64,000 bases of DNA from Aerolutibacter ruishenii (GTDB taxonomy: Bacteria; Pseudomonadota; Gammaproteobacteria; Xanthomonadales; Xanthomonadaceae). Positions within the stretch are counted from its first letter, which is position 1, and each line of letters starts with the position of its first letter. Shown piece after piece: positions 1 to 9,781 of the stretch. The notes under the pieces are model-generated. The model searched no databases and was not told the origin of the DNA. It saw only the letters and a list, made by a program, of their open reading frames with translations. The stretch is from the NCBI RefSeq assembly GCF_007830115.1, contig NZ_VLKP01000008.1, positions 124,001 through 188,000 on the forward strand. Direction: 5' to 3'. The position numbers and the translations under genes were made by a program.

Positions 1-110
1 TCCGGGCGGAAAGGAAGACGGGTTATGCGCTTATGCCCTCGCTGTATTTCCGGCCGGCGAAGTGTGCTTCGATACTGCCGGACACCTCGAACCGACGCCC
101 ACATCCAGGA

Positions 111-863
111 ATGGAACTGCCCCCCGACCTGCTGCTGTTCATTGCGATCGGTTTCGCCGCCCAGTTGGTGGACGGCGCGCTGGGCATGGCCTATGGCGTC
201 ACCGCGTCCAGCCTGCTGCTGGGATTCGGCGTGCCGCCCGCGATATCCAGCGCCACCGTGCATGCCGCCGAGTGCTTTACCACCGGCGCGTCGGCCGCGT
301 CGCACCACGCCTTCGGCAACATCGACCGCAAGCTGTTCAAGCGCCTGCTGTTGCCGGGTGTGGTGGGGGCCGGCGTCGGCGCCTACCTGCTGGCAAGCCT
401 CCCCGGTGACGCACTGCGCCCCTGGATTGCCGGCTATCTGGTGCTGATGGGCGCAATCATCATCTACAAGGCCTTCCGCGATTTCCCGCCCGCGGAAGTG
501 GCCTCGCACGTGGCGCCGCTGGGCTTCTTCGGTGCGCTGATCGATGCCATTGGCGGCGGCGGTTGGGGGCCCATCGTCTCCAGCAACCTGCTCGCGCGCG
601 GTAACGCCCTGCGCCTGACCGTGGGCACGGTGAATGCGGTGGAGTTCTTCGTCACCCTCACCGCCTCGCTGGTGTTCCTGCTCACGCTCGGGCTGGGCCA
701 CTGGGACATCATCTTCGGCCTGGCCATCGGGGGCGTCGCCGCGGCGCCGCTGGGCGCGATCCTGGTCCGGCACGTGCACCCCCGCCCGCTGCTGGTGCTG
801 GTGGGTCTGCTGGTCATCGGTCTCAGCACCCGCACCCTGCTCAAGCACTTTGGCCTGTTTTGA
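111..863 (+). CDS. TauE/SafE family sulfite exporter-like membrane protein
   Basis: A 250-residue hydrophobic protein with about seven to eight predicted membrane spans and the repeated Gly-rich helices typical of the TauE/SafE (DUF81) family, which exports sulfite or organosulfonates across the inner membrane. A characteristic run GGGGWGP lies near residues 146-152, as in other family members. I chose the ATG at 111 because the protein then starts just ahead of the first hydrophobic helix; an in-frame ATG at 33 would add a non-conserved polar stretch. The gene is followed 45 bases later by cysD, so a role in disposing of excess sulfite from sulfate assimilation is a reasonable inference, though the family also handles other anions. 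Confidence 0.8.
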   Translation: MELPPDLLLFIAIGFAAQLVDGALGMAYGVTASSLLLGFGVPPAISSATVHAAECFTTGASAASHHAFGNIDRKLFKRLLLPGVVGAGVGAYLLASLPGDALRPWIAGYLVLMGAIIIYKAFRDFPPAEVASHVAPLGFFGALIDAIGGGGWGPIVSSNLLARGNALRLTVGTVNAVEFFVTLTASLVFLLTLGLGHWDIIFGLAIGGVAAAPLGAILVRHVHPRPLLVLVGLLVIGLSTRTLLKHFGLF

Positions 864-908
864 GTCACGATTGACGCCAATCCCGCGAGTTGCCCCTTGA
901 ACCTCCCG

Positions 909-1832
909 ATGTCCCTGCCATCCCTGTCGCCGCCTGCGCTCAGCCACCTCGACCGCCTCGAGGCGGAAAGCATCCACATCCTGCGCGAAGTCGCGGCCGA
1001 GTTCCGCAACCCGGTGATGCTGTATTCCATCGGCAAGGACAGCTCCGTGCTGCTGCACCTGCTGCTCAAGGCGTTCGCCCCCGGCAAGCCGCCGATCTCG
1101 CTGTTGCACGTGGACACCGGCTGGAAGTTCCGCGAGATGATCGCGTTCCGCGACCGCCGCGCCGCGGAGACCGGCATCGACCTGCGCGTGCACATCAACC
1201 CCGAAGGCGTGGCCCAGGGCATCGGCCCGATCACCCACGGCGCCACCGTGCACACCGACGTGATGAAGACCCAGGGCCTGAAGCAGGCGCTGGAACTCCA
1301 CGCCTTCGATGCCGCCATCGGCGGCGCACGCCGCGACGAGGAGAAGTCGCGTGCCAAGGAGCGCATCTTCTCGTTCCGCACCGCGCAGCACCGCTGGGAC
1401 CCGAAGAACCAGCGCCCGGAGCTGTGGAACCTGTACAACACCCGGGTGCACAAGGGCGAGTCGGTGCGTGTGTTCCCGATTTCCAACTGGACCGAGCTCG
1501 ACGTCTGGCTGTACATCTACCGCGAACGGATCCCGGTGCCCTCGCTGTATTTCGCCGCCGAGCGGCCCGTGGTGGAGCGCGACGGCGCCCTGATCCTGGT
1601 CGATGACGAGCGCCTGCCCCTGCGCGAAGGCGAGGTGCCGCAGACGCGAATGGTGCGCTTCCGCACCTTGGGCTGCTACCCGCTCACCGGCGCCATCGAG
1701 TCCGAGGCCGACACGCTGGAGAAGATCATCGCCGAGATGCTGGTTGCGACCACCTCCGAACGCCAGGGGCGCGTCATCGACCACGACCCGTCGGCCTCGA
1801 TGGAAAAGAAAAAACAGGAGGGCTACTTCTGA
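909..1832 (+). CDS. cysD: sulfate adenylyltransferase subunit 2 (CysD)
   Basis: A 307-residue ATP-pyrophosphatase of the CysD type, the catalytic small subunit of ATP sulfurylase that adenylates sulfate to APS in the cytoplasm. The PP-loop motif SIGKDSSV lies near residues 40-47, preceded by the conserved block ending REVAAEF, and the protein ends in the usual KKKQEGYF. Length matches the family (about 302). An in-frame TTG at 897 is an alternative start; ATG at 909 fits E. coli CysD better. It pairs with the GTPase-containing CysNC encoded 44 bases downstream, and the two should form one complex and one transcript. Confidence 0.95.
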   Translation: MSLPSLSPPALSHLDRLEAESIHILREVAAEFRNPVMLYSIGKDSSVLLHLLLKAFAPGKPPISLLHVDTGWKFREMIAFRDRRAAETGIDLRVHINPEGVAQGIGPITHGATVHTDVMKTQGLKQALELHAFDAAIGGARRDEEKSRAKERIFSFRTAQHRWDPKNQRPELWNLYNTRVHKGESVRVFPISNWTELDVWLYIYRERIPVPSLYFAAERPVVERDGALILVDDERLPLREGEVPQTRMVRFRTLGCYPLTGAIESEADTLEKIIAEMLVATTSERQGRVIDHDPSASMEKKKQEGYF

Positions 1833-1876
1833 GTCGACGCAAACCGCCCGTTCCGGGCACCGCGACGATCCTGCAG

Positions 1877-3793
1877 ATGCCACGTGCCATGCCCCTTATC
1901 GACCACGACACCAACACCAACACCGACGCCGCGGCCGCCGTCGCCGCCTATCTGCACCAGCACGAGACCAAGGGCCTGCTGCGCTTCATCACCTGCGGCA
2001 GCGTGGATGATGGCAAGAGCACCCTGATCGGCCGCCTGCTGCACGACACCAGGCGCCTGTTCGACGACCAGTTGTCCGCGTTGGCCTCGGACAGCCGCCG
2101 CCATGGCACCCAGGGCGACGACATCGACTTCGCGCTGCTGGTCGATGGCCTGGCCGCCGAGCGCGAGCAGGGCATCACCATCGACGTGGCGTACCGGTTC
2201 TTCACCACCGACAAGCGCAAGTTCATCGTCGCCGATTGCCCGGGCCACGAGCAGTACACCCGCAACATGGCGACCGGCGCCTCAACGGCCGACGTCGCCG
2301 TCGTGTTGGTCGACGCACGCAAGGGCGTGCTGACCCAGACCCGCCGGCACAGCTACATCGTCTCGCTGCTGGGCATCCGCCACGTGCTGCTGGCGGTGAA
2401 CAAGATGGACCTCGTCGGCTACGACGAAGGCGTGTTCGAGCGCATCGTGGAGGGCTACCGCGAACTGGCTGCGCAGCTGGGCATCGGGCACGTCACCGCG
2501 GTGCCGCTGTCGGCGCTGAAGGGCGACAACCTGCTGTCGCACGCCAGCACCATGCCCTGGTACACCGGGCCGAGCGTGGTCGAGTTCCTGGAGGGCGTGG
2601 ATGTCAGCCGCGACCGCGGCGACGTGGGCTTCCGCCTGCCGGTGCAATGGGTCAATCGTCCCAATCAGGACTTCCGCGGTTTTTGCGGCACCGTTGCCGC
2701 GGGCGAGGTGCGTCGCGGCGATGCTGTCGTCGCGCTGCCTTCCGGTCGCCGCAGCGTGGTGGAGCGCATCGTCACCGCCGACGGCGATCTGGCAGTGGCC
2801 GGTCCCGGGCAGGCCATCACCCTGACCCTCGCCGACGAGCTTGATATCAGCCGCGGTGACGTGATCGCCGTCGCAGCGAACCCGTGCGAGGTCGCCGACC
2901 AGTTCGCAGCGCACCTGCTGTGGATGGGAGAGCAGCGCCTGCTGCCTGGACGCCCGTACTGGCTGAAGATCGGTACGCGTACCGTCACCGCCACCGTCAC
3001 CGAGATCAAGCACAAGGTCGACGTGAACACGCAGGCGCGACTGGCCGCCAAGCATCTGGAGCTGAATGAGGTTGCCTACTGCAACATCGGTCTCGACCAG
3101 CCCATTCCGTTCGAGGCCTATCGCGACAACTGCGAGCTGGGTGCCTTCATCCTGATCGACCGCCAGACCAACGCCACGGTAGCGGCCGGAACGCTGGATT
3201 TCGCCCTGCGCCGAGCCGGCAACATCCACTGGCACCCCGCCGACATCGACCAATCCGCACGGGCGCTCAGCCTGGGCCAGGCCCCGCGCTGCGCGTGGTT
3301 CACCGGCCTGTCCGGTTCGGGCAAGTCGACCATCGCCAACCTCGTGGAGAAGAAGCTGCACGCGATGGGCCGCCACACGTACGTCCTTGATGGCGACAAC
3401 GTGCGGCACGGCCTCAACAAGGACCTGGGATTCACCGACGAGGACCGCGTGGAGAACATCCGCCGCGTTGCCGAAGTGGCGCGACTGATGACCGATGCCG
3501 GCTTGCTGGTGCTGGTCAGCTTCATCTCGCCGTTCCGTGCCGAGCGGCGCATGGCACGGGAGCTGTTTGCCGAAGGCGACTTCATCGAAGTGTTCGTGGA
3601 TACACCGTTGCCGGTGGCCGAAGCGCGCGACGTCAAGGGGCTGTATGCCAAGGCGCGCGCAGGCAAGATCCCCAACTTCACCGGTATCGACTCGCCATAC
3701 GAGGCCCCGCAGGCGCCGGAACTGCGGCTGGATACGACGACCGCCAGCGCCGACGCGCTGGCCGACCTGGTGGTGGCGCGCCTGCTGGCCTAG
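1877..3793 (+). CDS. cysNC: bifunctional sulfate adenylyltransferase subunit 1 / adenylylsulfate kinase (CysNC)
   Basis: A 638-residue fusion. Residues 1 to about 460 are CysN, the elongation-factor-like GTPase that drives CysD: the P-loop GSVDDGKST is at 41-49, DCPGHEQY near 120, NKMD near 175. Residues from about 470 are APS kinase (CysC) with its own P-loop GLSGSGKST near 477-485 and the conserved [15 protein letters not shown] block. Together with CysD it converts sulfate through APS to PAPS, feeding cysteine synthesis. The CysN-CysC fusion is usual in xanthomonads and some other proteobacteria. An in-frame ATG at 1889 is a possible shorter start. The PAPS and sulfite reductase genes (cysH, cysI, cysJ) are not in this window. 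Confidence 0.95.
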   Translation: MPRAMPLIDHDTNTNTDAAAAVAAYLHQHETKGLLRFITCGSVDDGKSTLIGRLLHDTRRLFDDQLSALASDSRRHGTQGDDIDFALLVDGLAAEREQGITIDVAYRFFTTDKRKFIVADCPGHEQYTRNMATGASTADVAVVLVDARKGVLTQTRRHSYIVSLLGIRHVLLAVNKMDLVGYDEGVFERIVEGYRELAAQLGIGHVTAVPLSALKGDNLLSHASTMPWYTGPSVVEFLEGVDVSRDRGDVGFRLPVQWVNRPNQDFRGFCGTVAAGEVRRGDAVVALPSGRRSVVERIVTADGDLAVAGPGQAITLTLADELDISRGDVIAVAANPCEVADQFAAHLLWMGEQRLLPGRPYWLKIGTRTVTATVTEIKHKVDVNTQARLAAKHLELNEVAYCNIGLDQPIPFEAYRDNCELGAFILIDRQTNATVAAGTLDFALRRAGNIHWHPADIDQSARALSLGQAPRCAWFTGLSGSGKSTIANLVEKKLHAMGRHTYVLDGDNVRHGLNKDLGFTDEDRVENIRRVAEVARLMTDAGLLVLVSFISPFRAERRMARELFAEGDFIEVFVDTPLPVAEARDVKGLYAKARAGKIPNFTGIDSPYEAPQAPELRLDTTTASADALADLVVARLLA

Positions 3794-3873
3794 GACTCCG
3801 CTTCATCAAGCCTGCCGCCCGGCGTTGCGGCGCAGCTTGGGCCGCGGTTGGAGCGCTTGGTCCCGGATCGACG

Positions 3874-3895
3874 ACGCCCGGCGAAAGCCGGGCGT
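3874..3895. terminator. hairpin between convergent cysNC and peptidase gene
   Basis: A perfect 9-bp inverted repeat, ACGCCCGGC/GCCGGGCGT, closes a GAAA tetraloop between the convergent ends of cysNC (3793) and the M20 peptidase (3927). There is no clear T-run on either strand, so termination is inferred from position and stem strength. Confidence 0.5.
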
Positions 3896-3926
3896 TGCAC
3901 GAGCGGTCAGCCGGGGAACTACGGCA

Positions 3927-5420
3927 TCAGCAGCAGCCGTGCCCGCCGTGGCGCGTACCACTGTCAGCCACCACGCCGGCGCCGCTGGTCTCGCCGCGCT
4001 GGCTGGCGCCATGGTGCGCCGCGACCACGTGCGCCACGCACGCGGTCACGCGCTTGCCCATCGGGATGTGCAGGAACTCGTTCGGGCCGTGCGCGTTGGA
4101 GTGCGGACCCAGCACGCCGGTGATCATGAACTGCGCACCCGGGAACTTCTCGCCCAGCATGCCCATGAACGGGATCGAACCGCCTTCGCCCATGTACATC
4201 GCCGGCTTGCCGAAATACGCCTGGCTGGCCTCGTCGATGGCAGTCTCCAGCCAGGGTGACATGGCCGGTGCGTTCCAGCCGGTGGAAGCCTTCTCCAGCT
4301 CCATCGTCACCTGCGCGCCGTTGGGCGGATCGCGCAGCAGCTCCGCCATCAGCACCTCGCCGGCGGTCTTGCCGTCGGTGGTCGGCGGCAGGCGCAACGA
4401 CAGCTTCACCGCGGTGTGCGGGCGCAGCACGTTGCCGGCCGAGGCCAGCGGCGGCATCCCGTCCACGCCGGTCACCGACAACGCCGGGCGCCAGGTACGG
4501 TTGAGCACCAGCTCGTCCAGCGCTTCGGCCATCGGCTTGAGGCCGTCGACCAGCGGGAACTTGTCGAACACCGCGGTATCGAGCACTTCGGCGGCGCGCC
4601 TGGCCTGCGCCAGGCGCTCGGCGGGCACTTCGGCATGCAGCTTGTCCAGCAGGATGCGGCCGGTATTCTCGTCCTCGATCCGCGACAGGATCTGGCGCAG
4701 CAGGCGGAAGCTGGACGGCACCACGCCGGAGGCATCACCCGAGTGCACGCCCTCGTTGAGCACCTTCACCGACAGGTTGCCGCCGGTCAGGCCGCGCAGC
4801 GAAGTGGTGCACCACAGCTGGTCATAGTTGCCGCAGCCCGAGTCCAGGCACACCACCAGCGACGGCTTGCCGATGCGGTCGGCCAGGTGGTCGACGTAGG
4901 CGGGCAGGTCGTAGCTGCCGGACTCTTCACAGGCTTCGATCAGGATCACGCAGCGCGAGTGCGGCAGCTTCTGCTCCTGCAGCGCCATGATCGCGGCCAG
5001 CGAGCCGAAGATCGCGTAGCCGTCGTCGGCACCGCCGCGGCCGTAAAGCTTGTCACCCTTGAGCACCGGCTTCCACGGGCCGAGGTCTTCGTCCCAACCG
5101 GTCATTTCGGGCTGCTTGTCCAGGTGGCCGTAGAGCAGCACGCAGTCCTCGTCGCTGCCGCCGTTGGCCGCCGGGATCTCGACGAAGATGAGCGGGGTGC
5201 GGCCTTCCAGGCGCACCACCTCCAGCCTCATCCCCGGGATGGCCTGTGCGTTGGCCCAGTTGGCCATCAGCGTGACGGCCTGGTCCATGTAGCCGTGCTC
5301 CACCCACTGCTCGTCGAACATCGGCGACTTGTTGGGGATGCGGATGTACTCGACCAGCTGCGGAACGATCTCGTCGTCCCACTTCTTCGAGACGAAGCGG
5401 TCTACCTGCTTGGCGTCCAT
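3927..5420 (-). CDS. M20 family metallopeptidase (carboxypeptidase/dipeptidase)
   Basis: A 497-residue zinc peptidase of the M20 family. The first metal-binding segment is LLYGHLDKQPE (near 94-104), followed by GRGGADD with the bridging Asp and the EACEESGS segment containing the catalytic Glu pair; a dimerization-domain insert follows, and the second catalytic region includes VHSGDASG and a late His in GPHSNAHGPNE. Family members cut dipeptides or C-terminal residues in the cytoplasm, and no signal peptide is visible. The last 30 residues are unusual: Gly/Ser-rich and ending RHGGHGCC, a possible metal-binding tail not typical of the family. It converges on cysNC. Confidence 0.88.
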   Translation of the reverse strand: MDAKQVDRFVSKKWDDEIVPQLVEYIRIPNKSPMFDEQWVEHGYMDQAVTLMANWANAQAIPGMRLEVVRLEGRTPLIFVEIPAANGGSDEDCVLLYGHLDKQPEMTGWDEDLGPWKPVLKGDKLYGRGGADDGYAIFGSLAAIMALQEQKLPHSRCVILIEACEESGSYDLPAYVDHLADRIGKPSLVVCLDSGCGNYDQLWCTTSLRGLTGGNLSVKVLNEGVHSGDASGVVPSSFRLLRQILSRIEDENTGRILLDKLHAEVPAERLAQARRAAEVLDTAVFDKFPLVDGLKPMAEALDELVLNRTWRPALSVTGVDGMPPLASAGNVLRPHTAVKLSLRLPPTTDGKTAGEVLMAELLRDPPNGAQVTMELEKASTGWNAPAMSPWLETAIDEASQAYFGKPAMYMGEGGSIPFMGMLGEKFPGAQFMITGVLGPHSNAHGPNEFLHIPMGKRVTACVAHVVAAHHGASQRGETSGAGVVADSGTRHGGHGCC

Positions 5421-5613
5421 GACGGCCCTCGTGCGTGATGAACGGGCATTTTAACCCGCCAGGCCGGGGTAGGAATTTTCCTACAGCGCGGTGCGCCCGA
5501 TTCCGGGTCGCGCCGCGCCGGTCCCCGATTCCGCCCGCGTGCGGCGGTCCGGAGACTGTGCCCATGTCGCCGCAGGTTCGAGCCCGGCACTGGCGGGTCA
5601 AAGGAGACGAGGC

Positions 5614-5913
5614 ATGACGAACATCACCGGACGGCTGCGTGGCCTGCTGTTGGCGGTGCTGCTGGCACTCGCCTGCCAGCCTGCCCTTGCGACGGAACAG
5701 GTCGACATCAACACCGCGGACGTGGGCACGCTGGACCGGGTGCTGGTCAATATCGGTCCGGCCAAGGCGGAAGCCATCGTGGCCTACCGCACCGCCAACG
5801 GCCCGTTTCGCAGCGTCGAACAACTGGCCCTGGTCAAGGGCATCGGCCTGAAGACCATCGAGAAGAACCGCGACCGGATCGTTGTCGGCGTCGCCCCTCC
5901 ACGGCGCCGTTGA
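5614..5913 (+). CDS. ComEA-like helix-hairpin-helix DNA-binding protein
   Basis: A 99-residue protein with a cleavable signal sequence (hydrophobic core near residues 9-20, cleavage around ALA/TEQ at 27) and a single C-terminal ComEA-type helix-hairpin-helix pair: VDINTADVGTLD followed by IGPAKAEAIVAYR and GIGLKTIEKNR. Such proteins bind double-stranded DNA in the periplasm and act in DNA uptake for transformation. The ATG at 5614 follows a strong ribosome site, AAGGAGA at 5601-5607. It stands alone between an outward-reading peptidase gene and a HutD-like gene; a role in competence is inferred from the family, not from neighbours. Confidence 0.85.
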   Translation: MTNITGRLRGLLLAVLLALACQPALATEQVDINTADVGTLDRVLVNIGPAKAEAIVAYRTANGPFRSVEQLALVKGIGLKTIEKNRDRIVVGVAPPRRR

Positions 5914-6068
5914 CTCCGCCAGCCACAGGAGTGTGGGAAACGGGGCGCGCCCCGGACAAGGAAGTGCATCGCCCGGTCGCACAGGACGTGCGGCCGGGCG
6001 ACATCTTCGTGTTCGTTTGTCCTGTCGGGGTTGGCTAGACTGGCAGGCTGGCGATGTGGAGTGGAAGG

Positions 6069-6719
6069 ATGGCGGCCGACAGCAGGCAGGCGGGTGGGCA
6101 CGTGCTGGTTATTCCCGCCAACGAATACCGACGGGAGCGTTGGCGCAACCGGCTCGGCTGGACGCGGGAGATCGCGCGCGGAGGCCTGTCCAATGAAGGC
6201 TTTCGCGTCGATCCAGGCGACTCGGTGAGCGAGTGGGACTGGCGCTTGTCCATTGCCGAGATCGAGCAGGACGCGGCGTTCTCCTCGTTTCCGGGCATCG
6301 ACCGGGAACTGGTGCTGCTATCCGGCAACGGCGTTCGCCTGCGTTTCGACGATGGCGAAACCCACGAACTGCGCCCACCGCATGAACGGCTGCGGTTTGC
6401 CGGTGAACGCAACTTGACCGGCGAACTGCTCGACGGCCCCACCCACGACTTCAACCTGATGTGGCGGCGTGACCGCATCGAGGCCGGGCTGTGGCATCGC
6501 CCGCTGGTGGGGCCGATGGTGATCTTCACCGAGCCTCACGGGCTGTGGGCGGTGCATCTGCTGTCCGGGCAGGCCGCCTTTGACCGCGCCCCTGAGCTGC
6601 CGACGCTGTCAATGGGCGACACGGCGCTCATCCGCGCCGGCGACGCGCGCGTGCGCCATGTACTGCATGGCGGTGGCGAGGCCCTGATGATCCGCCTGTC
6701 GCCGCGCGCGGACGGCTGA
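6069..6719 (+). CDS. HutD/Ves family cupin-like protein
   Basis: A 216-residue soluble protein of the HutD/Ves family. Recognisable features are the opening LVIPANEYRRERWRNRLGWT, the GFRVDPG...WDWRLSIAEI segment, FSSFPGIDRELVLLSGNGV and the late DTALI block. HutD is linked to histidine utilisation and Ves to cold-induced glutamine metabolism, but the molecular activity of the family is unproven; no hut genes are nearby. The start at 6069 is preceded by GGAG at 6058-6061; an in-frame ATG at 6054 is the alternative. It converges on the PepSY-type gene. Confidence 0.8.
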   Translation: MAADSRQAGGHVLVIPANEYRRERWRNRLGWTREIARGGLSNEGFRVDPGDSVSEWDWRLSIAEIEQDAAFSSFPGIDRELVLLSGNGVRLRFDDGETHELRPPHERLRFAGERNLTGELLDGPTHDFNLMWRRDRIEAGLWHRPLVGPMVIFTEPHGLWAVHLLSGQAAFDRAPELPTLSMGDTALIRAGDARVRHVLHGGGEALMIRLSPRADG

Positions 6720-6739
6720 CCGCACTTCGCCGGCAACCC

Positions 6740-6758
6740 CGGGGCCCGCGTGGCCCCG
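6740..6758. terminator. hairpin between convergent HutD-like and PepSY-type genes
   Basis: CGGGGCC and GGCCCCG form a 7-bp stem around CGCGT in the 50-base gap between two convergent genes. T-runs are absent; function is inferred from placement. Confidence 0.4.
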
Positions 6759-6769
6759 TCCCTCCGGGA

Positions 6770-7438
6770 TCAGAGCAACGCCGGCCCCAGCACCACCAGC
6801 AGCACCAGCACCGACAGGCCCATCACGCTGGCCGCCATCTGCCGGGCACTTCGGCCGCGGGCCCACATCCAGATGCCGGAAAGGCCCAGCAGCAGCATGC
6901 CGATGGCGAAGCTGTCGGCAAGTGCGATCCATGCCCAGCCGCCGCCGACACCCTTGTGCAGGCGGTTGAGGCCGGCCAGCAACGCGTGGCGAGACTGTTT
7001 CACTTCCGCGGTGGCGTTGCCCGGCATGTATTCCAGCGACCACGACTTGGACGCGGTGCCGCCGGACAGGTTCCACTTGGCCGGTTGCCGGACCTCGTTG
7101 CCGCCCAGGCGCGCCGCCTCCGGCTTGCCCTTGCGGATGACCTGCGGCTGCAGCCCATGGGCCGAGCCCAGCCATGCGGCCAGGGCCTCCGGGGTGTCGC
7201 GCGCCCCGGCCGGCACCACCAGCACCACCCGCCCGCTTTCCAGGGTTTCGCCTTGCGGCCACGCGTCGTCGCCGAAACGGTGGTTCATCACCAGGCCCGT
7301 CAGCCCGTAGATCACCGCCGCCAATGCACCCCAGGCGCCGATCCACAGGTGTAGCTGGCGGACCCAGCGGTAGGCGGTGTTGCCGCGGCGGCGGGCAGTG
7401 GGCGCTGCAAGGCTGGCGGTGAAGGTGGAGGTGTTCAT
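6770..7438 (-). CDS. PepSY-associated transmembrane helix protein (iron-uptake associated)
   Basis: A 222-residue inner-membrane protein of the PepSY-associated TM family. After a short cytoplasmic N-terminus comes a helix containing LHLWIGAWGALAAVIYGLTG, a periplasmic domain of about 90 residues, a second helix pair starting at WAWIALADSFAIGMLLLG with the signature GIWMW, and a C-terminal helix of mostly Leu/Val. These small PepSY proteins are commonly encoded next to TonB-dependent siderophore receptors and are thought to be ferric-reductase-like partners. The start at 7438 (MNTSTF) is chosen over an in-frame ATG at 7471 that lies within the receptor's terminator. It is co-directional with and just downstream of the receptor gene. 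Confidence 0.8.
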   Translation of the reverse strand: MNTSTFTASLAAPTARRRGNTAYRWVRQLHLWIGAWGALAAVIYGLTGLVMNHRFGDDAWPQGETLESGRVVLVVPAGARDTPEALAAWLGSAHGLQPQVIRKGKPEAARLGGNEVRQPAKWNLSGGTASKSWSLEYMPGNATAEVKQSRHALLAGLNRLHKGVGGGWAWIALADSFAIGMLLLGLSGIWMWARGRSARQMAASVMGLSVLVLLVVLGPALL

Positions 7439-7456
7439 CGGATTCCCGGGCATCAG

Positions 7457-7485
7457 AAAAAGGGCCCGCATGCCGGTGCGGGCCC
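7457..7485 (-). terminator. Rho-independent terminator of the siderophore receptor gene
   Basis: On the minus strand a 9-bp stem, GGGCCCGCA/TGCGGGCCC with a 6-base loop (7462-7485), is followed by TTTTT (7461-7457). It sits 22 bases after the receptor stop and before the PepSY gene start, so it would limit or attenuate readthrough into that gene. Confidence 0.8.
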
Positions 7486-7507
7486 TGCGGCTATGGCGTG
7501 GCGACCG

Positions 7508-9703
7508 TCAGAACTTGAAGTTGGCCGTGACGTAGTAACCACGCGGCGCGCCCGGGGTGATGTTGTTGTCGTTGTGCGCGGACGCGAAGTACTTCTTGTC
7601 GAACACGTTCTCGATGTTGAGCTGCAGATCGAGGTAGTCGGTCGGCGAGTAGAACAGCGCCGCGTCGTACCGGGTGAAGCTCTTCAGGGTGACCGCGTTG
7701 GTGGTCTGCGCGAACACTTCGCCGCGATGGATGGCGCCCAGGCCAGCTCCCCAGCGCTGATTGAAGTTGTAGCGGTTCCACAGCGACGCGGTCTGTTCGG
7801 CAAGGTTGGCCGGACGGTTGCCGCGGCTGGTGGCCGTGAGGATCTCGCCGTCCTGCCAGGCGTAGCCGCCCATCACGCTCCAGGCGTCGGTGATGTTGCC
7901 GGCCAGGCCAATTTCCACGCCTTCGATACGCTCGCCGTCGACAAGGATGGAGGTGCCCGCGGTGGCGCCGGGGACGATCACATTGCTGTGGTCAAGGCGG
8001 AAGGCGGCGGCGCTCAGCTCCAGGCGTGGCAGCACGTTCCACTTGGCGCCGATTTCGTAGTTCTTGAACTCTTCCGGTTCGAAGGTGGCATTGCTGACAG
8101 TTATCGAGCTCAGTTGTTCGCCCGCGCGCGGCAGGTAGGTCAGGCCGTAGCTGGCGTACAGCGAGAGGTCTTCGACCGGCTTGAACACCAGCCCGGTGCG
8201 CGGCGACCACAGGTTGTCGGTGGTGGAGAGCGTTGCGCCGTTGCGATTGTTGCGGAAGTCGACCTTGAAACGGTCAAAACGGACGCCGACCACGGCCTGC
8301 CACTTCGGCGAGAACTCGATCTGGTCCTGCACGTAAGCCGCGGCGATCTTGGCCACGCTGTGGTTGTCAGCGTCGGTGGCGCTCTGGGCAAAGGTCACCG
8401 GCCCGTTGTAGCCCGGGTTGGACAGCGGCACGCAGAACGCGGAGGTCGTGGCGATGAACGCGCCTGCACTGTTGTAGCAGGTGTTGGACGGGAACGCGCC
8501 GGTCTTGCGGAAGTTGTCGGTCTCCTGGCGACCGAACTCGAGGCCGACGAGGAAGCCGTGCCTGACTGCACCCGTCTGCAGGTCAAATGTCAGGTCGGTC
8601 TGGTTGAACAGGTTTTCGCGCTGGGTGTCGTTGCTGTAGGCGGCGATGGCGACCATCCGTTCGCCCGTCGCCGGGAACACGCGGGCGCCGCCGTTTGGGA
8701 ACACGTTCTGGTAGAACTTGCCATAGTCGGCATAGCGGGTGCGGTTGCGCAGCACGGCGTTGCCGAAGTCGTGTTCGACCATCAAGTTGAGCGCATCCAG
8801 CTCAAGGGTGGTCGGGCTGTTGGCGGCGCTACCGAAGAAGGTGGAACGGTCCGCGTCCACCGGCAAGCGGCGGCCGTTGAACGGCGTGGCGTACGCCGGC
8901 AGGCCGCGGTCGGTCACACGCTCGTCTTCGAAGTGCTCCAGGTCGAAACGGATCTGGGTGTTCTCGCCGGCATTGATGGCAAAGCTTGGATTGATGCCCC
9001 AGCGCTTGAGCTCGAAGCCGTCGCGGAAGCTTTCGCTGTCCTCGTACAGGCCGGTCACGCGGAAGGCGAAGGCCTCATTGACGGCCTGGCCGAAGTCGCC
9101 GGTCAGGCGGCGGCGGTTCCAGGAGCCCAACTGCAGGGAGGCTTCGTGCGTCGGGACCCACTCGGCCTGCTTGGTCACGCGATTGATCACGCCGCCGGTG
9201 CCGCCTCGGCCGAAGATCATGGCGTTGGGACCCTTGAGCACCTCGACGCGTTCGCTGTTGTACAGGTCGCGGAAGTACTGCACGTCGTCGCGCATGCCAT
9301 CGACGAACATGTCGGCGGTGGAGGTGTTGCCGCGCAGCACCGGCGCGTCACGGTGGCCTTCGCCCTGGGCCATGCCTGCACCGGGCACGTACTGCACGAC
9401 GTCGGCCAGGCCGCGCATGCCCGTGTCGTCGATCATGTCCTCGGTGACCACGGTGATCGACTGCGGCACGTTGATCAGCGCGGTGTTGGTCTTGGTCGCG
9501 GTGCGGGTTTCCTCGATGTTGTAGCCGGCGCGGTAGCCACGCACTTCCACCTTGTCCAGGTCGGTGGGGGCGGCCAGGTTGGCCGAGGCGGCGGTCGCGA
9601 CGGTGACGTGGCCTTCGCCCTCGTCGGCGGCGGCAGCCGGGAACGCGATGGCGAGCGAGAGGGCGACGGCGAGGGGAGATCCTTTCAGGAGTTGCGGCTT
9701 CAT
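7508..9703 (-). CDS. TonB-dependent catecholate-type siderophore receptor
   Basis: A 731-residue outer-membrane receptor. Residues 1-26 are a signal peptide ending PAAAADE; a TonB-box-like segment (DKVEVRG) lies near residue 50; the plug domain follows with ALINVPQSITVVTEDMI, DMFVDGMRDD, VEVLKGPNAMIFGRGGTGG and VINRVTKQ, the classic pattern of siderophore receptors related to Fiu. The C-terminal 22-strand barrel ends in the aromatic YYVTANFKF. It would import a ferric siderophore using TonB-ExbBD energy. No siderophore synthesis genes are in the window, so the ligand may be foreign. A Fur-like box lies 48-66 bases upstream of the start, predicting iron repression. Confidence 0.93.
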   Translation of the reverse strand: MKPQLLKGSPLAVALSLAIAFPAAAADEGEGHVTVATAASANLAAPTDLDKVEVRGYRAGYNIEETRTATKTNTALINVPQSITVVTEDMIDDTGMRGLADVVQYVPGAGMAQGEGHRDAPVLRGNTSTADMFVDGMRDDVQYFRDLYNSERVEVLKGPNAMIFGRGGTGGVINRVTKQAEWVPTHEASLQLGSWNRRRLTGDFGQAVNEAFAFRVTGLYEDSESFRDGFELKRWGINPSFAINAGENTQIRFDLEHFEDERVTDRGLPAYATPFNGRRLPVDADRSTFFGSAANSPTTLELDALNLMVEHDFGNAVLRNRTRYADYGKFYQNVFPNGGARVFPATGERMVAIAAYSNDTQRENLFNQTDLTFDLQTGAVRHGFLVGLEFGRQETDNFRKTGAFPSNTCYNSAGAFIATTSAFCVPLSNPGYNGPVTFAQSATDADNHSVAKIAAAYVQDQIEFSPKWQAVVGVRFDRFKVDFRNNRNGATLSTTDNLWSPRTGLVFKPVEDLSLYASYGLTYLPRAGEQLSSITVSNATFEPEEFKNYEIGAKWNVLPRLELSAAAFRLDHSNVIVPGATAGTSILVDGERIEGVEIGLAGNITDAWSVMGGYAWQDGEILTATSRGNRPANLAEQTASLWNRYNFNQRWGAGLGAIHRGEVFAQTTNAVTLKSFTRYDAALFYSPTDYLDLQLNIENVFDKKYFASAHNDNNITPGAPRGYYVTANFKF

Positions 9704-9750
9704 TGCTCTGAGCAGGTATCGGCCGGGATGGCCGGGTCAGGTTTCGATCG

Positions 9751-9769
9751 GAATGATAATGATTCGCAA
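9751..9769 (-). promoter_or_regulatory. Fur-box-like operator upstream of the receptor gene
   Basis: The sequence GAATGATAATGATTCGCAA contains the Fur hexamer series GATAAT-GAT and is partly palindromic (GAAT...ATTC). It is placed 48-66 bases ahead of the receptor ATG and overlaps CATTAT (minus strand, 9761-9756), a plausible -10 element. That geometry would let Fe-Fur block transcription of the receptor gene. The assignment rests on consensus similarity plus the nature of the target gene. Confidence 0.7.
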
Positions 9770-9781
9770 CACGAATTGCAC

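Noticed and set aside
464-1516. Open frame antisense to the TauE gene and cysD
   Set aside because: Ser/Arg-rich translation without motifs, opposite two well-supported genes.
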